Below are positions 1 through 8,886 of a stretch of 64,000 nucleotides of DNA, one piece after another. The notes beneath the pieces were generated by a model. That model made no database searches, was not told the DNA's origin, and saw nothing but the letters and a program-made list of their open reading frames with translations. The position numbers were made by a program, and so were the translations under genes. Every line of letters starts with the position of its first letter. The first letter of the stretch is position 1. Source of the stretch: Pandoraea vervacti (GTDB lineage Bacteria; Pseudomonadota; Gammaproteobacteria; Burkholderiales; Burkholderiaceae); NCBI RefSeq assembly GCF_000934605.2, contig NZ_CP010897.2, positions 5,394,001-5,458,000 on the forward strand, written 5' to 3'.

Positions 1-66
1 TGCGTCCATGCTCAGAAGCACGAGGCTTTTTGCCGTACGCGACAAATTGGTCACAAACTTGAACAT
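1..66 (-). CDS. Polysaccharide biosynthesis protein, CapD/WbpM-like, N-terminal fragment
   Basis: Only the first 22 codons lie in the window; the gene runs off the left edge. The readable N-terminus (MFKFVTNLSRTAKSLVLLSM) has the basic residues followed by a hydrophobic stretch that opens membrane-anchored CapD/WbpM-type nucleotide-sugar epimerase/dehydratases. An in-frame ATG at 87 overlaps the TGA of the upstream transferase gene; the ATG at 66 has GGAGG about 11 bases before it and looks better. The coupling and the sugar-transferase neighbour support a role in surface polysaccharide precursor synthesis. The family call rests on very little sequence and on context. Confidence 0.5.
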   Translation of the reverse strand, partial: MFKFVTNLSRTAKSLVLLSMDA

Positions 67-86
67 GGTTCCACGGGCCTCCGCCA

Positions 87-647
87 TCAATGCGACACGC
101 CATCGCGACGCATCACTCGCGCGAACGTCTTGAACAGAATTTCCAGGTCGAACAGGAAAGATCTGCGTTGCGCGTATTCCGTATCGAATTTGACCTTGAT
201 GGGAATGGGCAACTCGTCGCGTCCATTGATCTGCGCCCAGCCTGTCAGTCCGGGGCGCAGTTCGTGCACGCCATATTGCGTCCGCAATTCGATAAGGTCC
301 TGTTGGTTGAACAGCGCCGGCCGAGGTCCGACGAGGCTCATATCACCACACAAAATGCTCCAGATCTGCGGCAGCTCGTCGAGACTCGATTTGCGCAGAA
401 AGCCGCCGATGGGTGTCAAATGGGACTTCGGATCCGAAAGCAGGTGAGTCGCAACCGCAGGCGTATCAACGCGCATCGAACGGAACTTGGGCATCCGGAA
501 AATGCGATTGCCCCGGCCCACGCGATCCGACCAATAAAGGGCTGGACCCGGCGACGTGAGCTTCACTGCCAATGCAACGATCGCGATCGGAATGAGAAAG
601 ACGACAGCAGCGACCAGCGCGAACGAAAAATCGAAAAATCGCTTCAT
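87..647 (-). CDS. Initiating sugar-phosphate transferase (short PglC/WcaJ-like type)
   Basis: Bacterial sugar transferases of this family move a sugar-1-phosphate from a UDP-sugar onto undecaprenyl phosphate, the first step of O-antigen or capsule repeat synthesis at the inner membrane. The 186-residue protein is the minimal catalytic form: one hydrophobic N-terminal segment (about residues 8-30), then KFRSM (54-58), a SSLDELPQ stretch (near 87-94) and DMSLVGPRP (102-110), all conserved family motifs. It lacks the four-helix N-terminal extension of full-length WbaP/WcaJ. I use the ATG at 647; an in-frame TTG at 665 is possible. It overlaps the downstream CapD-like gene and follows an epimerase, so it belongs to a polysaccharide operon. 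The sugar specificity cannot be read. Confidence 0.9.
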   Translation of the reverse strand: MKRFFDFSFALVAAVVFLIPIAIVALAVKLTSPGPALYWSDRVGRGNRIFRMPKFRSMRVDTPAVATHLLSDPKSHLTPIGGFLRKSSLDELPQIWSILCGDMSLVGPRPALFNQQDLIELRTQYGVHELRPGLTGWAQINGRDELPIPIKVKFDTEYAQRRSFLFDLEILFKTFARVMRRDGVSH

Positions 648-709
648 ATGATTGGTATTGAACAAACACAGCGCGGGATTTCACTACCGTCAGACTCGCG
701 GTCCGACGA

Positions 710-1675
710 TCATGATGCAATTGCGTCACGGGAGCGCCACGCGCTCACCGTCGCACGCATGCCCTCCTGCACCGAGAACGGCGGACGCCATCCGAGCGTG
801 TCGCAGGTGTGAGCAATATCGACCTGCAACGAACCCAGTACCCGGTCCGCCGTCGCCTTCTTACCGATCAGCCCGGCGGCACACTCCATCAACCACGGGG
901 GCACGCGTAGCAGACGCGGGCGCGAACCCAACGCGGCGGCAATCGCGCCGACGAGGTCTCCGGTGCTCAGATCCGCGCCGTCCGAGACGAGGAACGTTTG
1001 ACCCGCAGCCGCCGGGTGCGTGGCACAGGTCGACAGCAAGTCGACGAGATTCCCCACGTACACCATGCTGCGGCCGTTTCTGACCGCGCCGAATGGTAAC
1101 GGCCTGCCGTTTGCCACCGCCTGCATCAGGCGCAGAAAATTGGCTTTCACGCCGGGCCCATAGACTAAGGGCGGGCGAACGACCACCACCTCAAGTCCGT
1201 CCCGAGCAATTTCCCAAAGTGCTTCCTCTGCCTCCCATTTGGATACGCCATAAGGATCTTGTGGCGCGGGGGGGTCATCATAGCGATACGGCGCCCGCGC
1301 GGTCGTGCTCTCGCCGTTTACCTTGACGGAGCTGACAAAGACCAGGCGCCGGACGCCAGCACGCAAGCATTCCCGCGCAAGACGCGCTGTACCCGCCACG
1401 TTGACATCCCGAAATTTCGCCAAGGCGACGTCGTTTCCCGCTTCGTTCATTACGTGCACCCGCGCGGCGCAATGCACGACCACATCGATGCCGGACAGCG
1501 CTGCAGACCAGTCCGTGTCCGCACCGAGGTCTCCCGCAACGCGGGAAAATTCGTCGTTCGTCTGTTTCGTACGATACGCGCCAAATGCGCGAACGTCGCG
1601 CAGGGCGCTCAGATGGGACAGGAGCGCCCCGCCCACCAGCCCGCTTGCACCGGTGACCAGAATATTAGTCGTCAT
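710..1675 (-). CDS. NAD-dependent epimerase/dehydratase (extended SDR, UDP-glucose 4-epimerase-like)
   Basis: Extended short-chain dehydrogenase that would interconvert a nucleotide sugar, most likely UDP-hexoses or UDP-HexNAc, for the surface polysaccharide made with the neighbouring transferase. The Rossmann motif TGASGLVG sits right at the N-terminus, and the catalytic tyrosine-lysine pair is seen as PYGVSKWEAE in mid-protein after a conserved FVSSVKVNG strand. Length (321 residues) is normal. I chose the ATG at 1675 because the nucleotide-binding strand begins four residues later; a further nine in-frame residues upstream are possible. It is co-directional with the transferase, 62 bases apart. 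Substrate is unknown. Confidence 0.88.
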   Translation of the reverse strand: MTTNILVTGASGLVGGALLSHLSALRDVRAFGAYRTKQTNDEFSRVAGDLGADTDWSAALSGIDVVVHCAARVHVMNEAGNDVALAKFRDVNVAGTARLARECLRAGVRRLVFVSSVKVNGESTTARAPYRYDDPPAPQDPYGVSKWEAEEALWEIARDGLEVVVVRPPLVYGPGVKANFLRLMQAVANGRPLPFGAVRNGRSMVYVGNLVDLLSTCATHPAAAGQTFLVSDGADLSTGDLVGAIAAALGSRPRLLRVPPWLMECAAGLIGKKATADRVLGSLQVDIAHTCDTLGWRPPFSVQEGMRATVSAWRSRDAIAS

Positions 1676-2256
1676 TATCTTGGCGGCCGTCGTCTCGACC
1701 ATAATTTAAAGCGATGGATAAACGACAAGGAGAGCGATTATACGCGCTCGACACCACCTTCCAGAGCAAATTGGACGCATTTGCTCACGTTATGGCAACA
1801 GCGCAGACATCGGTGATTCATTTTGTAACGCTTTTAATCCGGGAACGTGGTTCAGCGCATTTTGCCTAGTGGCGCGCACGAGCGAATCCGACACAACCTT
1901 GACCGAATTATTTCGTTACAAATTTCCGCCGACAGAAACCTCGGCAAACGGCCGTTTGCCATCGCAGGCTAATGGCGGCACCGCAGTAGCACGGCCTCCT
2001 GATATACCAACGGACCGGGCCGTTCGACATTGTTCCGATTCCGGCATCAATATACCTTTCGACCGTCGGTGCCCGGACGCGAGTTCCATGCCGCTCCGAG
2101 GATTTCCTGAACGAGAAAAGAGGAAGCGTCGATGCACTATACTAGCGCCCGATTTGCGGAAAATTGCCTAGTATTGCCTTGTTTGGCAGCGAAAGACGCG
2201 TTGGAGCGCTTACCGGGGCATTCGTCTCACCCAACGCATTGTCAATACCGGCAAAG
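1676..2256. other. Intergenic region between divergent genes
   Basis: About 580 bases separate the epimerase gene (left) from the membrane protein gene (right). The stretch is noticeably richer in A and T than its neighbours, as expected of a divergent promoter region, but I could not assign a convincing -35/-10 pair or operator. Reading can be extended upstream of the membrane protein gene to 2164 without a stop, but that part lacks a plausible ribosome site. No RNA gene or repeat was seen. Confidence 0.4.
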
Positions 2257-3519
2257 ATGACTTTTATAAGAAATTACAAGCTGTTCTCCTGCCTGTACTT
2301 CCTGACGGTCCTCGTCACCATCGGCATGGCGTACGCCCTGGGTTTCGGCGAGGCCGCACGCCAGACGGCGGGATTTCCGGAGCGCCTGCGAGACATCACC
2401 TTCCCGATCTGGGACTCGCACCCCCTTTCGCAACACGGTTTTCTCGTCTTCTATTCGATGGAGGACTTCGCAAAGAAGGTTGCGTATTCGAACCACTCCA
2501 CAGCCTACCTGCTCTACATGTACGTTCTGTACAAGGTGGAAATGCACGTGCATTTGTTGCCGATGCGAGTGACCGGCGCCATCGCGAATATTGTCTCGCT
2601 GGCAGGCGTGACGTTCTTTTTCCTGTCCCAATTGATCAAGACGCGCCTGTCCTTCGGCAAGGGGCTTCTGGTGCTTCTTTCGGTCGCGTTCATGCTATCG
2701 ATGCCCGGATTCTGGATCTCTTCGGCCAGATTCAACGTCGACAATACGTTTCCTTTGGTGTTCGCCTTCCAGGCACTGATCGCGTTCTGCGTCTGGAAGC
2801 ATCCGGCGCGGTCCGGCATGCTTGCCGTCGGGATTGTGCTTTTTGCCGTGTTTTGTCCGATCTACGCCGCCGTACTTGGACTCGCTTTGTTGGTATGCGC
2901 ATGCCGAAACGACGGTCTCGACGCGCGGATGTGCCGTCTGGCGGTGCTGGCCATCGGTGCCGGTATCGTCTTCTACCTCCCGTCGCCGCTTGTGTCGAAG
3001 GCGCTCGGGTTCACTTCGTCCAATAGTGGGTGGCTAATGCGCGCCGGTCTGGACGGCGACACCACGTATTTCAGCAACGTGCTGAAATCGGTGCTGGCTC
3101 CTTATTTCCCGCGACCATTCCCCACCATTGCCGTACCGCTTCTGTTCCTGCTGACACAGCTGGCGTATTTCCGTCTGACCGAGCGCCGGGATTCACAGGC
3201 GGGCGCCACGCCGCACGCGACTCCCCCCGCGCTCGCAGGCATCAGCCTGTTCTATCACCTGCTGTTTGCTCAGTATGTGATGACCAGCCTGCTGTGGCCG
3301 CAGGCCGTTGCCATTCATCCCTATTTGTACGATTACCTGTTGCTGGGACCGGTATTCATCGCGATTGTGCTCACATTCGCATGTGAACGCCCGCCGGTTG
3401 CACTGCGTTTCTGGGTGCTGGCATTGCTCTTCTGCATCTCGTTCCATCTTGAGCAGATCGCACAAGCCAAGTGCCAAGGGTGTAACTATCCGGCCGCATG
3501 GGACAGCAAACGACCGTAA
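2257..3519 (+). CDS. Polytopic inner-membrane protein of unknown function, possibly GT-C-like
   Basis: I do not recognise a named family. The 420-residue protein has roughly nine to ten hydrophobic segments spread over its length. A large first loop (about residues 40-75) contains aromatic and acidic residues, a layout reminiscent of GT-C glycosyltransferases, which use lipid-linked sugars. The start at 2257 places a typical K-rich cytoplasmic N-terminus (MTFIRNYK) before the first membrane segment; upstream in-frame residues look non-coding. It sits alone, divergent from the polysaccharide operon and followed by a terminator hairpin. Proximity to sugar genes suggests, but does not show, a role in polysaccharide modification. 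Confidence 0.6.
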   Translation: MTFIRNYKLFSCLYFLTVLVTIGMAYALGFGEAARQTAGFPERLRDITFPIWDSHPLSQHGFLVFYSMEDFAKKVAYSNHSTAYLLYMYVLYKVEMHVHLLPMRVTGAIANIVSLAGVTFFFLSQLIKTRLSFGKGLLVLLSVAFMLSMPGFWISSARFNVDNTFPLVFAFQALIAFCVWKHPARSGMLAVGIVLFAVFCPIYAAVLGLALLVCACRNDGLDARMCRLAVLAIGAGIVFYLPSPLVSKALGFTSSNSGWLMRAGLDGDTTYFSNVLKSVLAPYFPRPFPTIAVPLLFLLTQLAYFRLTERRDSQAGATPHATPPALAGISLFYHLLFAQYVMTSLLWPQAVAIHPYLYDYLLLGPVFIAIVLTFACERPPVALRFWVLALLFCISFHLEQIAQAKCQGCNYPAAWDSKRP

Positions 3520-3582
3520 GCGCTGTTCCTATGCTCCGGCGAGGTCCACCATCGCGGTGGAACACCCCGCCCCACAGAAAGC

Positions 3583-3620
3583 AAAAAACCTCGCCAGGGT
3601 AATCCTGTCGAGGTTTTTTT
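3583..3620 (+). terminator. Rho-independent terminator, probably bidirectional
   Basis: AACCTCGCCAGG and CCTGTCGAGGTT form a stem with one mismatch around a GTAAT loop, preceded by an A-run and followed by a run of seven T. It ends the membrane-protein transcript on the + strand and could also end the leftward tRNA transcript. Confidence 0.85.
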
Positions 3621-3648
3621 ATGGACACCGCGGGCCCCATATATTCTC

Positions 3649-3724
<76 letters not shown>

Positions 3725-3816
3725 ACACGAAGCTTTGATTATATCGATTTTTCCCGGCGGGGCGAGCAGCCGACAAAATTGCTCGGGAATGCCACCTTTG
3801 CGCGCCGCCGTGTGTC

Positions 3817-5526
3817 TCAAACCGCCCCCCGATTCCCCTTCATTCCCTTGATGGCCGGGACCTTGGGGGCCTTCGCGACGATGGTTTTCTGCGCCCTGAG
3901 ATAACGGGCCACGACATCCCACACCGGCTCGCCCTGCGCGCCTTCGGCCACCGGTGCCCAACCTGCCACCTTGTAGGTCTTGCCCGCTTCGATGAGCTTG
4001 CCGTTCAGGCGCATCTCCGTGATGCGCTGCCCCATCGGCGCCATCGGATCGATCGTGTAATCCATGCCGCCCACGCGCACCATGTCCCCGCCCTGCTGAT
4101 AGTACGGATCCGGGTTGAACAGGTTGTCGGCCACGTCTTCGAGCACCGTCTTGATCGTCTCGCCCGTCATCGGCGTGAGCGTCGTGTACGGATACGTGAT
4201 CGCCGTCTGATCGAGCAACTGCTCCATGGTGATCGCCTGGCCCGGCAACAACGATGTCCCCCACCGGAAACCCGGCGAGAAACCGATCTCGGCATCCTTT
4301 TCGGCCATCACCGCGTCGAGCAGCAACTGATCGAAGGTGCCGTTGAAGTTGCCCCGGCGGTACAGCACGCCTTCGGTGACCGCCAGCGGCTCGGCCAGCT
4401 TCGCCGCAAACGGCGCGCGCACGCGCTCGATGAGCGCCTGCATCTGGGCATCCGCCGGCAGCAGATTCGCAAACACCGGCAACAGCTTGTAGCGGAAGTC
4501 CACCGGCTTGCCGCCCTTCACGTCAAAGTCCAGCACCGCAAGGAACTTGCCGTTCGAACCGGCATTGGTGACGAGCGTTTTGCCCCCGGCATTCTCCACG
4601 AGCACGGGTTTCGGTACGCCGTCGTGCGTATGACCGCCGAGTATCGCGTCGATACCACGCACGCGCGACGCCAGTTTCAGATCGACGTCCATGCCGTTGT
4701 GCGACAGCACGACCACGACCTGCGCACCCTTGCCGCGCACCTCGTCGACCATCGACTGCAAGCGGTCCTCCTGAATGCCGAAGGTCCAGTCCGGTACGAA
4801 GTAACGCGGGTTCGCAATCGGCGTGTACGGGAACGCCTGCCCGATGATCGCCACCGGCACGCCGTTCATCGTGCGGATCGTGTACGGCGCGAACACCGGG
4901 TCGCCGAAGTCGTTCGTCTGCACGTTCTGCGCGACGAAGTCGATCTTGCCCTTGAATTGCTCCTCGACCACCGACTTCACACGCTCGGCGCCATACGTGA
5001 ACTCCCAGTGCGCCGTCATGACGTCCACGCCGAGCGCCAGCGTGGCGTCGACCATGTCCTGGCCCTTCGTCCACATGGCCGTGCCCGAGCCCTGCCACGT
5101 GTCGCCGCCATCGAGCAGCAACGCACCGGGGCGCGACGCCTTCATGCGCTTGACCAACGTCGCCAGATGCGCGAATCCGCCGACCTTGCCGTACGTGCGT
5201 GCCGCCGCCGCGAAATCGAGATAGGTGAAGGCATAGGCATCCTGCGTGCCGGGACGCAGACCGTAGGCCTTGAGAAACGCCTCGCCCACCAGATGCGGCG
5301 GTCGGTTCGCCTGCTCGCCGATCCCGAGATTGACGCTCGGCTCGCGGAAGTAAATCGGCAGCAGCTGCGCATGGCAGTCGGTGAAATGCAGCAGATGGAC
5401 GTTGCCGAACGCCGGCAGATCGTAGAATGCCGCAGCCGCCTTGGCCGCCGCCGTCTCGTGATGCGAGAGCGTCATCCCCCCGGCGGCCGCCACTGCCAAC
5501 ACCTGCATGAACTCGCGTCGATTCAT
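3817..5526 (-). CDS. soxB: SoxB, thiosulfohydrolase of the Sox system
   Basis: SoxB is the periplasmic dimanganese hydrolase that releases sulfate from the cysteine S-thiosulfonate on SoxYZ. The 569-residue protein starts MNRREF, a twin-arginine export signal followed by a hydrophobic Ala/Gly stretch. The 5'-nucleotidase/metallophosphoesterase fold is shown by D50-C51-H52, a GGDTWQGSGT block in the first half and GGHTHDG further on, which supply metal ligands. The C-terminal domain has the normal family length. I chose the ATG at 5526 because the Tat motif directly follows it. It is the last gene of the leftward sox run, separated from soxW by a 13-bp repeat array, so it may be expressed differently from the rest. 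Confidence 0.96.
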   Translation of the reverse strand: MNRREFMQVLAVAAAGGMTLSHHETAAAKAAAAFYDLPAFGNVHLLHFTDCHAQLLPIYFREPSVNLGIGEQANRPPHLVGEAFLKAYGLRPGTQDAYAFTYLDFAAAARTYGKVGGFAHLATLVKRMKASRPGALLLDGGDTWQGSGTAMWTKGQDMVDATLALGVDVMTAHWEFTYGAERVKSVVEEQFKGKIDFVAQNVQTNDFGDPVFAPYTIRTMNGVPVAIIGQAFPYTPIANPRYFVPDWTFGIQEDRLQSMVDEVRGKGAQVVVVLSHNGMDVDLKLASRVRGIDAILGGHTHDGVPKPVLVENAGGKTLVTNAGSNGKFLAVLDFDVKGGKPVDFRYKLLPVFANLLPADAQMQALIERVRAPFAAKLAEPLAVTEGVLYRRGNFNGTFDQLLLDAVMAEKDAEIGFSPGFRWGTSLLPGQAITMEQLLDQTAITYPYTTLTPMTGETIKTVLEDVADNLFNPDPYYQQGGDMVRVGGMDYTIDPMAPMGQRITEMRLNGKLIEAGKTYKVAGWAPVAEGAQGEPVWDVVARYLRAQKTIVAKAPKVPAIKGMKGNRGAV

Positions 5527-5610
5527 TTCGTCTCCGTGGCACATGCATCTGGCGACGCACCGCCTCAATGTTCTCTCGGTTGCGCACCGATGCCGCTGCA
5601 CGACATCGGC

Positions 5611-5715
5611 CTTATACACTGGCCTTATTCGTCGACCTTATTCTTCGATCCTATACAGCGACCCTATACGTCGACCTGATATGTCGACTTGATACGTCGA
5701 TCGGATATCACGATG
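5611..5715. repeat. Eight-copy degenerate tandem repeat, period 13 bp
   Basis: Eight consecutive units fill the gap between soxW and soxB: cttatacactggc, cttattcgtcgac, cttattcttcgatc, ctatacagcgacc, ctatacgtcgacc, tgatatgtcgact, tgatacgtcgatc, ggatatcacgatg. All are 13 bp except the third (14). The shared pattern is a TAT-like core followed by a GTCGAC-like palindromic core. It lies just upstream of soxB and could act as a spaced protein-binding array, as RNA structure, or simply be a slippage product. Confidence 0.75.
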
Positions 5716-5790
5716 ACCTTGCCTGACCGCGGGCGATTCGCACGCCCGCCTGCCCGGCGCCTTCACGCCCGCGCATGAATGCGCACGCGG

Positions 5791-6357
5791 TCACCGTCCC
5801 GCGTAATCGGCAAGCGCCGCCACGTCCTCGCCGAACATCTCGCCGACTTCCTTGCGAAGGACCTTGCCGTCGCGTCCGATCACGTACAGTTCGGGCAAAC
5901 CGCGACGCTTGCCCAGCGCCGCCCGCCACGCTTCGGTCTCCATGCCCGCCGGGAACGTGTACTTGTGTGCCTTGACGTAATCGACGGCCTCCTGCGGCGT
6001 CTTGTCGATGGACAGCGTGACGATCTGGATCGGTTTGCCGCGCGTGGCGTCGTAGAGCTTTTGCAGGTGCGGGTTCTGCTGCGCACAGAACGGACACCAC
6101 GACGCCCAATACTCGACGATGACCGTACGATCCTTGAATGCGCTTGCAGGCAGGGTCTTGCCGTCGAGCAGGGTGAGCGGCGGCAACGTCACGGTATCTC
6201 CGACCTCGACGGCCGGCGCAGGCGCACTCGCCAGCAGCGCCGTCGCGCTCATCGCGACGCTGATTGCAGCACGCCACACGCCCAACACTCGCAACGCTCG
6301 CAAGGCCCGCAAGGCCTGCGTGCTGACGTGACGCATCCCACCGATCTCGGCATTCAT
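5791..6357 (-). CDS. soxW: SoxW-like TlpA-family thioredoxin
   Basis: Periplasmic thiol-disulfide oxidoreductase; in sox clusters SoxW keeps Sox cysteines, especially on SoxYZ or its reductant chain, in the reduced state. The 188-residue protein has a signal-type hydrophobic N-terminus (about residues 25-48, ending SAPAPAV) and a thioredoxin fold with active site WCPFC (87-91) and the cis-proline region near GLPELYVIG. The ATG at 6357 is preceded by GGAGTGATTCA, a good ribosome site; M8 is an alternative. It lies between soxX and soxB on the same strand. TlpA/ResA proteins for cytochrome maturation are similar, so the SoxW name rests on context. Confidence 0.8.
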   Translation of the reverse strand: MNAEIGGMRHVSTQALRALRALRVLGVWRAAISVAMSATALLASAPAPAVEVGDTVTLPPLTLLDGKTLPASAFKDRTVIVEYWASWCPFCAQQNPHLQKLYDATRGKPIQIVTLSIDKTPQEAVDYVKAHKYTFPAGMETEAWRAALGKRRGLPELYVIGRDGKVLRKEVGEMFGEDVAALADYAGR

Positions 6358-6446
6358 TGAATCACTCCGGATGTCGACGATGATCCCGGTTGGACGAACG
6401 GCCAATGCTCACCCGCCATTGGCCGCACAGGACCATTCGCTGTCGC

Positions 6447-7097
6447 TTACTGATTGACCGGCGAGGCCGGGTCGAGCAGCAGTGCCATGACGTCCTTCAA
6501 CTGCTGTTCCGTCAGGATGCCTGCCGCACCGAAGCGCGGCATATTGGAGCAGGCCATGTAGCTGTGCGAGTCGTAGACCTTCGCCCAGGTGTACTTGACC
6601 ACTTCGGGCGAATCGCCACGCAACTTGCCGTAGTTGTACAGCGACGGACCGATGTTGCCGAACGAGATTTCGCTCTTGGTCAGCTGATGGCACGCGTAGC
6701 AGTTGCCGCCGTTCACGGTATCGGCCTTGTCGGTGAACTGCATGCCGCGCCCGTTCTGCGCCACTTTCTCGCCTTCCTTCCAGTCGCCGAGATACTTGCC
6801 GTCGGCAGGCGCCTTCACGCTCACCAGTTCGGCCTTTTGCAGACGCTCCGCGATCTTGGCCGGCATCGGCTTGGTCGCGTACTGCGTGCACAGCTTCTGC
6901 AATTCGCTCTGGTCGATGCGATCGAGCTGTGCGATGCCCGAACCGCGGAACGAGTCGCGCAATTCCTGCACGACGGCCGCGTCGGTGGTCCCGGTGGCGG
7001 GCTTCGCGCCCTCACCTTGAGCAAACGCTGCGCCGACGACGAGAGCCCCGGCCGCGCTCAGCGCGACCCCGGTCGCGCGCAATGCGAATGATGTCAT
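6447..7097 (-). CDS. soxX: SoxX, cytochrome c subunit of SoxAX
   Basis: SoxX supplies one haem of the periplasmic SoxAX complex, which joins thiosulfate to the SoxY cysteine oxidatively. The 216-residue protein has an N-terminal signal peptide ending near AAFAQ, a single haem motif CYACH (133-137) and a distal methionine in the SNMPRFG stretch near the C-terminus. An N-terminal part of about 100 residues before the haem domain makes it longer than the smallest SoxX proteins. It follows soxA by 19 bases and is clearly co-transcribed with it. Confidence 0.93.
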   Translation of the reverse strand: MTSFALRATGVALSAAGALVVGAAFAQGEGAKPATGTTDAAVVQELRDSFRGSGIAQLDRIDQSELQKLCTQYATKPMPAKIAERLQKAELVSVKAPADGKYLGDWKEGEKVAQNGRGMQFTDKADTVNGGNCYACHQLTKSEISFGNIGPSLYNYGKLRGDSPEVVKYTWAKVYDSHSYMACSNMPRFGAAGILTEQQLKDVMALLLDPASPVNQ

Positions 7098-7116
7098 GGG
7101 TGTGCCTCGTGATCGA

Positions 7117-7989
7117 TCAGCGCTTCAGGCCCGGGGCGTCCATCTTGCCGCCGTTGGCCATCACACCGAGGAAAGTAATCAGATCGACAGACGCCTGCGA
7201 GCCATAATTCAGCTCGGGCATGCGCTGCTGACGGAAGCAGTCGTACATGCGCCACTGAATCGTGCGCAACGCGCCTTGCGAGACACGATAGCCCGGCCAC
7301 GTCGCGAAAGCCTGACGTGCAGCCGCGGGCTTGGTCAGGTTCGGCAGATCCTGCAAACGAATGCGCTTGTCGTCCGACCCGTGGCAGGACGCGCATGAAA
7401 AGTCATACGGGCCGGCGCGGTAATAGAAAATCTTCTGGCCGCGCGCATAGGCTTCCTTCTCTTCCTTGTGCGACTGCGGCACGCGAATCTGCGCACCGCG
7501 CGACTGACCCGCCACATAGGCGGTGAGCGATTCGAGATCGGTCGGGTCCTGGCCTTCCTTCGAGAAAGGCTGCTTGATGACATCCGCACGCTTGAAGCCT
7601 TGCAGATTCACCATGCATTCGACGATGCGCGACTCGGCGTCGAGCACACGTTTCGCATCCGGGAAGTAGCGCGGCAGTTGTGCGTAGGCATCTTTGAGCA
7701 CGCCGGGGCCGAGTCCCAGGTCGCACTGCGCGAGCGACACGTTGTTCGGGCCGCGCGGCGTCTTCCAGAGTGCTTCGCCGCGCATCTCGATCAGTTCTGC
7801 CGGATTGCCGTCGGCAAGCATTTCGCGATACTGCGCGATGGCGTCCGCGGTCGAATTGTCGGCGGCAAGCGCCGTGGCGACGGGGGCGCTCGCGCCCGCG
7901 ATGGCGAGCAAGCCGCCCAGTACGGAACGACGCAGCCACGCCGCCTGTCGTGGGGGGCTCACCCGTGCGCTATGTTGCGCCTCTAGCAT
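7117..7989 (-). CDS. soxA: SoxA, L-cysteine S-thiosulfotransferase cytochrome subunit (monohaem type)
   Basis: SoxA carries the catalytic haem of SoxAX. After a signal peptide (hydrophobic residues about 23-42) there is one haem-binding motif, CASCH (199-203), and the conserved C251 in DCFRQQRMPEL, which is the cysteine ligand that becomes a persulfide in the family. There is no CXXCH in the N-terminal domain; C89 and C125 lie there and probably form the disulfide that replaces the first haem in monohaem SoxA. The ATG at 7989 is preceded by GAGGAGAG. It is 84 bases after soxZ and 19 before soxX. Confidence 0.95.
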   Translation of the reverse strand: MLEAQHSARVSPPRQAAWLRRSVLGGLLAIAGASAPVATALAADNSTADAIAQYREMLADGNPAELIEMRGEALWKTPRGPNNVSLAQCDLGLGPGVLKDAYAQLPRYFPDAKRVLDAESRIVECMVNLQGFKRADVIKQPFSKEGQDPTDLESLTAYVAGQSRGAQIRVPQSHKEEKEAYARGQKIFYYRAGPYDFSCASCHGSDDKRIRLQDLPNLTKPAAARQAFATWPGYRVSQGALRTIQWRMYDCFRQQRMPELNYGSQASVDLITFLGVMANGGKMDAPGLKR

Positions 7990-8073
7990 CTGACTCTCCT
8001 CGTTGTGGGTTGATCGGCGCTGGCAAGAGAACTCCCCTGCAAGCGCCGCCACACTGCTTCCCGGCATCGCCCC

Positions 8074-8385
8074 TCAGGCGACGGTGGCCTCGTCGGTGCG
8101 CGAGTCGCCCTTGTTGTCGGTCCACGTCACGGCGACCTTGTCGCCCTTCTTGCCGCCCTTGAACTTGAACGACATGAACGGATCCTTCGACACTGCCGGA
8201 CCCCATTCGGCCGTCAGCACCGTCTTGCCGTTGCAGGTGACCGTGACCGTCTGGATGAAGTGTGCGGGGACGATGTTACCGGAAGCGTCCTTGCGCTGGC
8301 CGGTTTCCATGATGTGACTCATCAGCGCCTTGACTTCGACGACACCGCCGGCCTCGGTTGCGCGAATGCGCATCGGATTACCCAT
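8074..8385 (-). CDS. soxZ: SoxZ, sulfur-carrier complex subunit
   Basis: SoxZ pairs with SoxY to form the periplasmic carrier that holds thiosulfate-derived sulfur during oxidation. The 103-residue protein matches the family in length and in its landmarks: the IKALMSHxMETG-like stretch (here VKALMSHIMETGQRKD, residues 18-33), the F-I-x-x-V strand and the KFKGGKKGD segment before the final beta strands. It has no signal peptide of its own, as expected for export with SoxY through the Tat system. It is 33 bases downstream of soxY. Confidence 0.96.
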   Translation of the reverse strand: MGNPMRIRATEAGGVVEVKALMSHIMETGQRKDASGNIVPAHFIQTVTVTCNGKTVLTAEWGPAVSKDPFMSFKFKGGKKGDKVAVTWTDNKGDSRTDEATVA

Positions 8386-8418
8386 GTTGTGCTCCTCTAG
8401 CCTTATACGATGTGTCGC

Positions 8419-8886
8419 TCAACCGCCGCAGCCACCCAGCGTGACCTTGATTTCCTTCTCGGCCACGAGGTACTTGTTGTCCGCCTTGACGAGCGCATAG
8501 ACCTTCGAGGTCTGCCCCATCTTCACGCGCGTGGTCACCGACGGCTCCGTGCCGTCCGGAATATCGAACGCGGCCGCAAGCGTATTCGGATTCTTCTCGA
8601 TCAGGATGGCGATCGATTGCGTATTGGGCGCCTTGCTGGTAACCGCCACCGGCACGACCGCGCCGTTCTCGGCGATGTCGGGAGCCGTCAGCACGACGAG
8701 GTCGCTGGGGCTGGCTTTCGTGCCGCCGAGCGCCTTGACCGTATCGTCAACGCTCTTGGTGGCAAACGCCGCCTTGTTCCATTCCACCTGTGCCGCGCGG
8801 GCCTCTTCGGGCTTGATCAGCCCGGCGGCCACCGCCAGTCCCATTACCGCGGAAAACCGCAGCATGTCGCGTCGCTGTTGGTTCAT
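8419..8886 (-). CDS. soxY: SoxY, sulfur-carrier protein
   Basis: SoxY carries the pathway intermediates covalently on the cysteine of its C-terminal swinging arm. The 155-residue protein ends exactly in GGCGG, the invariant carrier motif, and starts with a Tat signal (QRRDMLRF, then a hydrophobic run to about residue 31). An immunoglobulin-like domain fills the middle. I chose the ATG at 8886 because the Tat motif follows it and GGAAGAGGAAA precedes it; upstream in-frame residues are out of keeping with the family. It is followed by soxZ and preceded by a small cytochrome gene. Confidence 0.97.
   Translation of the reverse strand: MNQQRRDMLRFSAVMGLAVAAGLIKPEEARAAQVEWNKAAFATKSVDDTVKALGGTKASPSDLVVLTAPDIAENGAVVPVAVTSKAPNTQSIAILIEKNPNTLAAAFDIPDGTEPSVTTRVKMGQTSKVYALVKADNKYLVAEKEIKVTLGGCGG

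Noticed and set aside
5611..5715. Repeat array considered as CRISPR
   Set aside because: Units are directly adjacent, degenerate and 13 bp long, with no spacers and no cas genes.
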